Shown: piece by piece, positions 15,164 to 21,986 of the stretch
Position numbering within the stretch: the stretch's first letter is position 1
How the letters are laid out: every line of letters begins with the position of its first letter
Source of the DNA: JBMNQI01 sp050944055
GTDB lineage: Bacteria > Bacillota > Clostridia > Oscillospirales > Oscillospiraceae
Reading direction: 5' to 3'
Length of the DNA: 40,557 bases
NCBI GenBank assembly: GCA_050944055.1
Contig: JBMNQI010000015.1
Span: 1 to 40,557, forward strand
Program-made: the position numbers and the translations under genes
Notes under the pieces: model-generated
What the model was told of the DNA's origin: nothing
Database searches by the model: none
The model's input: only the letters and a program-made list of their open reading frames with translations

Positions 15164-16060
15164 ATGGGTATTCTTGTTAATAAAGACACTAAGGTCATAG
15201 TTCAGGGCATAACAGGCCGCGAGGGCTCGGTCCGCACCAAATATATGAAGGAATACGGCACAAAAGTCATAGGCGGCACCAGCCCCGGCAAGCTTGGCGA
15301 AACGGTCAGCGGGGTTCCCGTCTACAACACGGTCAAGGAAATAGTGCGCGATCAGGGCGAAATAGACTTCAGCGTTATTTTCGTGCCCGGAAAATTCCTT
15401 CTTAACGCCGTAATGGAGGCGGCGGACGCGGGAGTGAAGAACATTATCCCCTGCGTTGAGGGCTCTCCAATCCACGATATTATGCAGATGGTGGAATACT
15501 GCAGAATCAGGGGCGTCAAGCTTATCGGCCCCGGTTCTATCGGCATCATAACGCCCGGCGAGGCGGTCGTCGGCTGGCTCGGCGGCAACGTGCAGTGGGC
15601 AAATAAATTCTTCGTTCGCGGCAATATTGGCGTATTCTCAAGAAGCGGAGGGCAGTCCGGAACCATACCCTGGGTTCTCCGTGAGGGCGGTTTCGGCGTG
15701 AGCACCGTTATCCATACGGGTACGGAGCCGGTTCTCGGAACCTCAATGGCTGATCTTCTCCCGCTGTTCGAGGCAGACCCCGAAACCAAGGGCGTCGCCG
15801 TCTACGCCGAAATCGGCGGGACTCAGGAGGAGGAATGCGCGGAGGTAATAGCCGCGGGTAAATTCACAAAGCCGTTTGTAATATATGTCGCGGGCGCCTG
15901 GGCTCCCGAGGGCCAGCGTTTCTCCCACGCGTCAAACATAGTGGAGCGCGGGCGGGGCTCGGCGAAAAGCAAGATTGAGGCTATCACAAAGGCCGGGGGC
16001 TTCGTGGCCGAAACTCCGACCGATATTCCTTTGATACTAAAGGAAAAAATAAAAAACTGA
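15164..16060 (+). CDS. ADP-forming acyl-CoA synthetase alpha subunit (SucD/malate-CoA-ligase-like)
   Basis: 298-aa protein of the succinyl-CoA synthetase alpha family: N-terminal CoA-binding Rossmann domain (VIVQGITGREGS), SRSG loop at 159-162, EIGG at 216-219 and the phospho-histidine region APEGQRFSHASN with His255. In SucD this reads GHAGA and the family GPNCPG motif is intact. Here it is SHASN and GPGSIG, and the succinate-pocket GGDP segment is TGTEP, so the substrate pocket differs although the catalytic His is kept. AAGGAGG lies 6 nt before the ATG. It is the last gene of the operon, closed by the terminator at 16077-16110. Malate is the context-based substrate; biochemical proof is lacking. 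Confidence 0.82.
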   Translation: MGILVNKDTKVIVQGITGREGSVRTKYMKEYGTKVIGGTSPGKLGETVSGVPVYNTVKEIVRDQGEIDFSVIFVPGKFLLNAVMEAADAGVKNIIPCVEGSPIHDIMQMVEYCRIRGVKLIGPGSIGIITPGEAVVGWLGGNVQWANKFFVRGNIGVFSRSGGQSGTIPWVLREGGFGVSTVIHTGTEPVLGTSMADLLPLFEADPETKGVAVYAEIGGTQEEECAEVIAAGKFTKPFVIYVAGAWAPEGQRFSHASNIVERGRGSAKSKIEAITKAGGFVAETPTDIPLILKEKIKN

Positions 16061-16076
16061 AAAATCTCGTATTTAA

Positions 16077-16110
16077 GGGGCAGCGCCTATTAGGGCTCTG
16101 CCCTGTTTTT
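16077..16110 (+). terminator. Terminator of the CoA ligase operon
   Basis: GGGGCAG / CTGCCCT stem with an inner GCC/GGGC pairing, followed by TGTTTTT, 17 nt after the alpha-subunit stop. Confidence 0.75.
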
Positions 16111-16150
16111 ATCGGTAAAACTGAGATTTCTCAGAAAAACCGTAATTTTA

Positions 16151-16179
16151 TTTACACATCAGAGCTTTTCTGATAAAAT
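16151..16179 (+). promoter_or_regulatory. Promoter of the GGDEF/HD-GYP gene
   Basis: TTTACA (16151-16156), 17-bp spacer, TAAAAT (16174-16179), about 60 nt upstream of the TTG start. A short palindrome GCGGCATATATGCCG lies between. Confidence 0.55.
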
Positions 16180-16237
16180 TTGTCAAAGAAGCCGGCAAAT
16201 AATCAGCGGCATATATGCCGTTTGGGAGGAATACTCT

Positions 16238-19200
16238 TTGCTTTCTGCTGCAGGCTCTGAAAATGTTCTGCTGTTGTGCGCGGCCCTGCTGCTTACGGTG
16301 CTTGTTAGCAGCCTGTTCAAGGGCAGGCTGGGGATTACTGCCGGAATACTCTCCGGCATTGTATTTGGCTTCGCCGCGGCCTTAGCTTCCGCGTTTTTTT
16401 TCGATGCTGAACTGTACTCTATTACCAATATAATTATTCCCGCCTGCCTGGGCTTTGCCGGGTTTGTTAACAGCTATTCTGCCTCCAGGAGAAGAGCACA
16501 GCAAAGCACAATATCTGAGCAAAAGGCACAGCTTGCCGAATTAAACAGGGAGCTGAGCAGATATGTAAATTCCCAAAACCATTCCAATAAGGACGACATA
16601 TTTAACAGAAAAGTACTGGAGAAGCTTAGAAACGGAGATCCCGACGTGTCTAAGCTTCTATGGCTGACCGTAAACGAGCTACTGGAATCAAGCGAACCCT
16701 CCGAAAAATGCCTGGAGATAATACTGGCGCTCGACCCCAGCTTCTTCGCCTATTTAAAAACAGACGGGAGCATTATCGCATATAACCCGACTTTGCTGGC
16801 CATATACGGGTATACCGGGAAAGATAATCTTACCGGCAAAAACATACTTGATCTCATACATGAAAATGAAGTTGAAGACTTATCGACGGACCTGAAATAC
16901 CTCAGGTTCCGGGACGATTATTCGGTCAGAACCAGAAACGAACAGTACATAGAAGACGTCGCTTATCCTCCGATATCCCTGTCGTTCGACAGAAGCAGAA
17001 ACCCGTATCTGATTCTCGCGCGCATAAATACGCGGACCCGGTCTATAAAGAAAGCGGACGCCGTGCTGGAGCTGACAAAGCAGGGCATCTGGTGGATAGA
17101 CAGCCGGGGCGAAACTAAGTTTATTACGGAATCCACGGCGAAGCTCCTCGGATATTCGGCGAATGAGATTGCCGGTAAAAAAATAACCGACTGCCTGAAG
17201 TACGGCCAGGCAGGCAAGTTCAACGAACTGCTTGGTTTTTGCAGGGACGGGGCAAACAGGACTCAGAGGTTCGAATTTTTCCAAAAAAATGGCGATACCG
17301 CCGCAATGCAGGTCAATACGTACGCCATACTTGACGGAAGCAGGAATCTTCTCGGGCTTTTATTAACGCTGGAGAATATCTCTAAGCAGAGCTTTGCCGA
17401 ACGGTCGCTTTCCTACCGGCTCTCGATGGAAGAGATGATAACCAATATTTCAAGCCGTTTTGTAGGCATAAGCTCAAACAATGTAGATTTTGAAATAGTC
17501 AATTCATTAAACCTGATAGAGGAATTCATGGGCGTCAGGGACAGCTTTTTGCAGCTTTCCCTGAGCCCGGACGGAGAGTCGGACGCTCCTCTTCTTGGAG
17601 AAATGACCTGGAATTCGTCAAACTCCAGATCCAGGCTGAACCAGGGCGGCTTAAGGCTGTATGAAAGCCCTGAAATCATAGCGATACCGATCGTTTCGGG
17701 CGGAAAGCAGATCGGGAGTTTCAGGTGCACTCGGAACACTTATTCCAAAGAGTGGATGGGCGAGGATATTCAGCTTATACAGCTTGTCGGGGAAATATTT
17801 ATAAACGCGCTCACCGGCAGGGAATTCCAGCGTAAGCTGATTTTAAGCGAGGAACGGCTCAGAGTCACGCTAAACTCCATAGGGGACGCCGTCATTGCCG
17901 TTGACGAAAACAAGACTATTCAAATGTTCAATAAAGCTGCTGAAAGCATAATCGGTATAAGCAGGAACGAAGCGCTCTATAAACATCTTGACGAGGTTTT
18001 TGTCACCAAACAGGTCATAGAAAGCCAGGGCTTGTCCAACGAGAAGGTATATACGGCTCTTGTGCGTAAAGACGAAAATGACGTGTATATTTCGGTAAGA
18101 AGAAGCCTCATTCAGGATTCGGAGAAGAATATTTTCGGAGAGGTTATCATATTCAGCGATATAACCGAGGAGAAGCTGGCCGAAGACGAGATCCGTTACC
18201 TCAGCTTCCACGACAGGCTGACCAATCTGTATAACAGAGCCTACTTCGAAGAGGAGATGCGCCGCCTGGATGTTAAGCGGCAGTACCCGATAACCATAAT
18301 AATGGGTGACTGCAACGGCTTAAAGATAACAAACGACGTCTTCGGGCATTACGAGGGGGACAGGCTGCTGATCAGGACGGCTGAAATTCTTTTGAAAGCT
18401 ACGCGAAAAGAGGATATTGTCGCCAGATGGGGCGGGGACGAATTCGTCATTATTCTGCCGAGGACAGATGAAAAAACGGCAAACGAGATACGTGAAAGAA
18501 TTCTGGATGCCTGCCAAAGCTCCGATATGCATCCAATTAAGCCCAGCCTTGCGCTCGGTTCCGCGACAAAAACCGACGAAAGAGAGCGTATTGAGGATGT
18601 TCTAAAAGACGCGGAAGAGAGGATGTACCGCCATAAACTGCTCGAAGGCAGAAGCACGCGCAACTCAATTATTTCTTCGTTTGAAAAAATGCTCTATGAA
18701 AGAAACTTTGAAACGGAAGAGCACGCAAAACGCATGCAGCAGATGGCGAAGAAATTCGGGCTCGCGCTTGGCTTGTCCGATCATGAGCTGGATAATCTCT
18801 GCCTGCTCGCGGCGCTTCATGATATAGGGAAAATAGGCATTCCGGACTACATACTGCTAAAACAGGGCCTGCTTTCAAACGAAGAGTGGAAGCATATGAA
18901 GAAGCATCCCGAAATCGGCTTCAGCATCGCAAACGCGACAAACGAACTGAAAAATATTGCCGATCTGATCCTGCACCACCACGAGAGGTGGGACGGAACA
19001 GGTTATCCGGAGGGGCTTAAGGGCGAGGAAATCCCGAAGCTGTCGCGAATCCTGTCAATTATTGACGCTTACGACGTAATAACGCACTCCAGGCCATATA
19101 AGGAACCTCTGACTAAAAAAGAAGCGCTAAATGAAATCAGCCATTGCGCTGGAACGCAGTTTGATCCCAAGCTGGTCAAGCAGTTTGTCCGCATGATGAG

Positions 19201-19261
19201 AAACTGGGACGAAGAGCCTCCCGTTGATGCCCGCTTAGCCGCCGGGTCCAATACCATATAA
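16238..19261 (+). CDS. Membrane PAS-PAS-GAF?-PAS-GGDEF-HD-GYP signalling protein
   Basis: 1007-aa multidomain sensor for cyclic di-nucleotide signalling. There are about three N-terminal membrane segments (residues 8-80), a short coiled region, PAS-like domains near 165-275 and 280-388, a GAF-like stretch near 395-530, PAS near 535-650, then GGDEF (about 655-800) and HD-GYP (about 805-985). GGDEF is intact at 732-736, with an RKED I-site (723-726) exactly five residues upstream, so it can bind and probably make c-di-GMP. The HD-GYP part has LHDIGKIG (His861/Asp862) and HHHERWDGTGYPEG from 913, indicating an active phosphodiesterase. The start is TTG at 16238 with GGGAGG upstream. It is monocistronic with its own promoter, after the CoA ligase terminator. 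The signal is unknown. Confidence 0.92.
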   Translation: MLSAAGSENVLLLCAALLLTVLVSSLFKGRLGITAGILSGIVFGFAAALASAFFFDAELYSITNIIIPACLGFAGFVNSYSASRRRAQQSTISEQKAQLAELNRELSRYVNSQNHSNKDDIFNRKVLEKLRNGDPDVSKLLWLTVNELLESSEPSEKCLEIILALDPSFFAYLKTDGSIIAYNPTLLAIYGYTGKDNLTGKNILDLIHENEVEDLSTDLKYLRFRDDYSVRTRNEQYIEDVAYPPISLSFDRSRNPYLILARINTRTRSIKKADAVLELTKQGIWWIDSRGETKFITESTAKLLGYSANEIAGKKITDCLKYGQAGKFNELLGFCRDGANRTQRFEFFQKNGDTAAMQVNTYAILDGSRNLLGLLLTLENISKQSFAERSLSYRLSMEEMITNISSRFVGISSNNVDFEIVNSLNLIEEFMGVRDSFLQLSLSPDGESDAPLLGEMTWNSSNSRSRLNQGGLRLYESPEIIAIPIVSGGKQIGSFRCTRNTYSKEWMGEDIQLIQLVGEIFINALTGREFQRKLILSEERLRVTLNSIGDAVIAVDENKTIQMFNKAAESIIGISRNEALYKHLDEVFVTKQVIESQGLSNEKVYTALVRKDENDVYISVRRSLIQDSEKNIFGEVIIFSDITEEKLAEDEIRYLSFHDRLTNLYNRAYFEEEMRRLDVKRQYPITIIMGDCNGLKITNDVFGHYEGDRLLIRTAEILLKATRKEDIVARWGGDEFVIILPRTDEKTANEIRERILDACQSSDMHPIKPSLALGSATKTDERERIEDVLKDAEERMYRHKLLEGRSTRNSIISSFEKMLYERNFETEEHAKRMQQMAKKFGLALGLSDHELDNLCLLAALHDIGKIGIPDYILLKQGLLSNEEWKHMKKHPEIGFSIANATNELKNIADLILHHHERWDGTGYPEGLKGEEIPKLSRILSIIDAYDVITHSRPYKEPLTKKEALNEISHCAGTQFDPKLVKQFVRMMRNWDEEPPVDARLAAGSNTI

Positions 19262-19334
19262 GCCGCTTGCTGCGCTTTGGGCGCGGTTATAAAATGTATA
19301 ACGAGGGGCTGAGCCGTTATGCTCCGCCTGCGGG

Positions 19335-19370
19335 AAATGTTGGTGTTCTCCGCCTTGAACCCCAACATTT
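19335..19370 (+). other. Hairpin in the 3' region of the GGDEF/HD-GYP gene
   Basis: AAATGTTGG / CCAACATTT stem with an inner GTTC/GAAC extension. Without a T-run it is more likely a transcript-end stabiliser than a terminator. Confidence 0.45.
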
Positions 19371-19390
19371 ATATTAGATCCCATTAAGCA

Positions 19391-19426
19391 AAAACCCTGT
19401 GATTTTTGTTATCACAGGGTTTTTTT
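19391..19426. terminator. Bidirectional terminator between GGDEF/HD-GYP gene and tRNA-Thr
   Basis: Stem AAAACCCTGTGAT / ATCACAGGGTTTT with loop TTTTGTT and T-runs on both strands. It can stop both the plus-strand signalling gene and the minus-strand tRNA transcript. Confidence 0.85.
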
Positions 19427-19428
19427 GG

Positions 19429-19501
19429 AGCTGGTAGGCGGACTCGAACCGCCGACCTGCTGATTACGAATCAGCTGCTCTACCGGCTGAGCTACACCAG
19501 C
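19429..19501 (-). tRNA. tRNA-Thr (anticodon CGU)
   Basis: On the minus strand the sequence folds as a cloverleaf: acceptor GCTGGTG/TACCAGC (one G:U), D-arm GCTC..GAGC, anticodon stem GCTGA/TCAGC with loop TTCGTAA (anticodon CGT, reading ACG), and a T-arm with GGTTCGAGTCC. No CCA is encoded after the discriminator. It has its own promoter (19534-19562) and shares the terminator at 19391-19426. Confidence 0.95.
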
Positions 19502-19533
19502 GTTTTTCGGCTTAATTTTTTGCCGGCCAGAGT

Positions 19534-19562
19534 ATAGTACCACAGCCGGGGGAAATAGTCAA
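19534..19562 (-). promoter_or_regulatory. Promoter of tRNA-Thr
   Basis: Minus strand: TTGACT (19557-19562), 17-bp spacer, TACTAT (19534-19539), placing the start about 25 nt before the tRNA. Confidence 0.7.
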
Positions 19563-19985
19563 CTTCGAATTGAATTACAAATAGTATTATCACCGATTTT
19601 TCATCGCTGTTTTTAATTATGCGCCGCGCTCACTGTCAATTTTGACGGAAGCCTTTTTGCCAATCCGCCTGCAACCCTTCATAAAAAACAGCGCCGCTTT
19701 ATTCGGATAAAGCCGGAATTTAGCGCAGGAGCAATCAATTTCACAGTTTTCGCTGCGTCAACTAAATTTACATAATTAACACCGGGTAAAACTGTTTACA
19801 AAGAGTTATCCACATTCTCCACAGGTTTTTCCACATCAGCAGAATCACCGTATTTTGCGCCTTTCGCGCGTTATTTCCTTTTTCTGGTATTCATTGTAAC
19901 CGTATCCGAGGAAGCCTGACATTTTGCTCAAAGTAAACATAATGCAATTTTATTTACAGTTATTTCCAATTACCCGCTTTTGACA
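19563..19985. other. Gene-free intergenic stretch
   Basis: About 420 bp without a credible reading frame, AT-richer than its surroundings. It separates the tRNA-Thr promoter from the 3' end of tsaD. The only structure seen is the group of DnaA-box-like 9-mers at 19806-19835; no further tRNA or terminator with a T-run was found. Confidence 0.6.
19806..19835 (+). promoter_or_regulatory. Cluster of three DnaA-box-like sites
   Basis: A perfect consensus box TTATCCACA (19806-19814) is followed directly by TTCTCCACA (19815-19823, one mismatch) and then TTTTCCACA (19827-19835, one mismatch), all in the same orientation. Such spacing is typical of replication origins or DnaA-titration sites. No dnaA or dnaN lies in the window. 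Confidence 0.5.
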
Positions 19986-20993
19986 TCAGCTGTCCGCGTC
20001 CAGTGTGGCATAGGCATTCAGCTCCGGCCCCGCTGTGTTGCCGGCCAGGTACTCGTAGTAAGCCTGGCTGCCGATCATAGCCGCGTTGTCGCCGCACAGC
20101 CTAAGCTCCGGGAGATACAGCCTGAGCCCGTTTTCCTCGCAGGCCGCCTTCAGGTCGGCACGAATCCTGGAATTTGCCGCCACGCCTCCGGATACGACAA
20201 GTTTTCCGTACCCCGCCAGGCGCGCAGCCTCGACGGCCCGCGGCACAATACTGTCGCTCACCGCGCTCTGGAGCGAGGCGGCCAGCGAAGCCTTGTCTAT
20301 TTCCTCGCCTTTTTGCCCGGCGTTGTGCACTAGATTTACGACGGCTGTCTTAAGGCCGGAAAAGCTCATATCAAATTCGCTGCCGGAAACCCTGGCGCGC
20401 GGCAGCTCATACCTTGTATCGTCCCCGTCCCTTGCCATACGGTCTATAACAGCGCCTCCCGGGTAGCCCAGGCCCATAATTCGCGCGGCCTTATCGAAGC
20501 ACTCGCCCGCGGCGTCGTCGCGCGTTGAGCCAACCGTCCTCATATTCGTGTATGTCTGCACATCCGCTAGCAATGTGTTCCCGCCGGAGGCGACGAGCGC
20601 CAGGAAGGGCGGCTCCAGAGACGGGTAGGTTATATAGTTCGCGGCGATGTGCCCCTTAAGATGGTGCACCGGTATTAGCGGCAGTCCGAGGGCGAAAGCG
20701 GCGGATTTGGCGAAGCTCAGGCCGACAAGCAGAGCGCCTATAAGCCCCGGCGCGTACGTGACGGCTATTGCGTCTAAGTCCAATCGGCTGACTCCCGCCT
20801 CTTCCAATGCCTGGTCGGCAAGGCCCGATATGGCCTCTATGTGCCTGCGGGAGGCGAGCTCGGGGACTACTCCCCCATAGACGGCGTGAAGCTTAACCTG
20901 CGACAAGACTACGTCGGAGAGCACCTCGCGCCCGTCGCGCACGACGGCCGCGGCCGTCTCGTCGCATGAGGATTCGATTGCGAGAATGAGCAT
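19986..20993 (-). CDS. tsaD: tRNA N6-threonylcarbamoyladenosine (t6A37) transferase TsaD
   Basis: 335-aa TsaD/Kae1 protein that transfers the threonylcarbamoyl group to A37 of ANN-decoding tRNAs with TsaB/TsaE. Characteristic segments are ILAIESSCDETAAAVV at the N-terminus, SQVKLHAVYGGVVPELASR, the metal-binding HHLKGHIAA and the C-terminal SGGVAANSRIR and CGDNAAMIG. The length is normal. GGAGG lies about 9 nt before the ATG. It follows rimI at a gap of about 95 nt in the minus-strand block. In Firmicutes rimI-tsaD adjacency is common, often with tsaB and tsaE nearby; those two are not in this window. Confidence 0.97.
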   Translation of the reverse strand: MLILAIESSCDETAAAVVRDGREVLSDVVLSQVKLHAVYGGVVPELASRRHIEAISGLADQALEEAGVSRLDLDAIAVTYAPGLIGALLVGLSFAKSAAFALGLPLIPVHHLKGHIAANYITYPSLEPPFLALVASGGNTLLADVQTYTNMRTVGSTRDDAAGECFDKAARIMGLGYPGGAVIDRMARDGDDTRYELPRARVSGSEFDMSFSGLKTAVVNLVHNAGQKGEEIDKASLAASLQSAVSDSIVPRAVEAARLAGYGKLVVSGGVAANSRIRADLKAACEENGLRLYLPELRLCGDNAAMIGSQAYYEYLAGNTAGPELNAYATLDADS

Positions 20994-21088
20994 TTATTAT
21001 AACCTCCATGGTTTGCGGGACAATTAATATGCTCCGGCCCGCGGGCGCTTTGAGCGTCTTTGCGGCGCTGCGGGCAGGAGGCGCGGCC

Positions 21089-21553
21089 TCATGTAACTGC
21101 TTCTGAATCGCCGGGCAGCGTCAGATTCATGATAACCGCGTCCTCGTCGGGGCGTGTGTAGTAGGCTTTGCGCATACCTGCGGGCAGAAAGCCGCAGAGC
21201 GAGTACAGGGCGGCGGCGGGAGAGTTGCTGCGCCGCATTTCAAGCGTCAGATAGCTGAGCTTCTTTTCTTTCGCAAGCTCAATCAGCGCCTCCACCAGCT
21301 TCCTCCCTATCCCCCGGCGGCGGTATGACGGCGATACGGCAACGTTGAGGATCTGTCCTTCGTCGGCCGCAACCAGCATGCCGGCCCAGCCTACTATCCT
21401 GCGCCGGCACTCGGCGACATAGATAAATGCGCAGGGATTTTCAAGCTCCTCGGCCACGGATGCGAGGGACCAGGGATTTGAAAAGCACTCGTGTTCAAGC
21501 CGGGCTATGGCGGCGGCATCGTCCGGGCCGGCGAAGCGTATCACAGTTTTCAC
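21089..21553 (-). CDS. rimI: Ribosomal-protein-S18-alanine N-acetyltransferase (RimI-like GNAT)
   Basis: 154-aa GNAT acetyltransferase. The acetyl-CoA binding motif is in ILNVAVSPSYRRRGIGRKL (V/I-x-P-xxRRxGIG), followed by the typical LTLEMRRSNSPAAALY and a YYTRPDEDAVIM end, as in RimI. RimI acetylates the N-terminus of ribosomal protein S18, and in many bacteria it acts on other N-terminal alanines. The start overlaps the stop of the phosphatase gene (ATGA, 4 nt), so the two are translationally coupled, and tsaD follows. Confidence 0.9.
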   Translation of the reverse strand: MKTVIRFAGPDDAAAIARLEHECFSNPWSLASVAEELENPCAFIYVAECRRRIVGWAGMLVAADEGQILNVAVSPSYRRRGIGRKLVEALIELAKEKKLSYLTLEMRRSNSPAAALYSLCGFLPAGMRKAYYTRPDEDAVIMNLTLPGDSEAVT

Positions 21554-21966
21554 AGAATGAATCCCACCGCGTCAAGCAACTGTTTTGCCGTCCGCCTGTA
21601 TATTTCCAGCGAACCTCCGAACGGGTCAATTATGTCCATATCTGAAAGCGGGCTTATCTTTGCCGCCGCAGAAGGCGCCATCGAGCCCAGCAGCTGGGCC
21701 TGATAGCTTGTCATTGTATATATACGGTCCGCCTCGTCTATCATTTTGTTCGTCACCTGACGCGAGACGTGGGAGCTTAAATCTATACCCAAATCGGAGG
21801 CGGCCAGTATGGCATTCCCGCTGGCCGGCCCCTCCGAGCGCACGTTAAGCCCGGCGGATTCGGCCAGCGCGTCGACTCCTCTCTCCGCCGCCAGCTTGTT
21901 GAATATTGCCGCCGCCATGGGGCTGCGGCATGTGTTGCCCGTGCATACAAACAACAGCTTCTTCAT
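21550..21966 (-). CDS. ywlE: Low-molecular-weight protein phosphatase, probably YwlE-type protein-arginine phosphatase
   Basis: 138-aa LMW-PTP fold protein. The P-loop CTGNTCRS contains the nucleophile Cys8 and Arg14, and Asp in IIDPFGG serves as the general acid. The Thr in CTGNT (Thr12), instead of the Ile of tyrosine phosphatases, is the residue that gives Bacillus YwlE its specificity for phospho-arginine, so arginine phosphatase is the better call. No mcsB kinase is in the window. It lies 20 nt after polA and overlaps rimI. Confidence 0.85.
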   Translation of the reverse strand: MKKLLFVCTGNTCRSPMAAAIFNKLAAERGVDALAESAGLNVRSEGPASGNAILAASDLGIDLSSHVSRQVTNKMIDEADRIYTMTSYQAQLLGSMAPSAAAKISPLSDMDIIDPFGGSLEIYRRTAKQLLDAVGFIL

Positions 21967-21986
21967 CTTTCACCTCATTACCTCGA

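Noticed and set aside
13577..16060. Ordinary TCA-cycle succinyl-CoA synthetase (sucCD)
   Set aside because: Key substrate-pocket motifs are changed in both subunits, a ferredoxin gene is inserted, and the neighbours are malyl-CoA-type genes.
19806..19835. Calling the chromosomal origin oriC
   Set aside because: Only three box-like sites, no dnaA/dnaN and no skew information; kept as a DnaA-box cluster.
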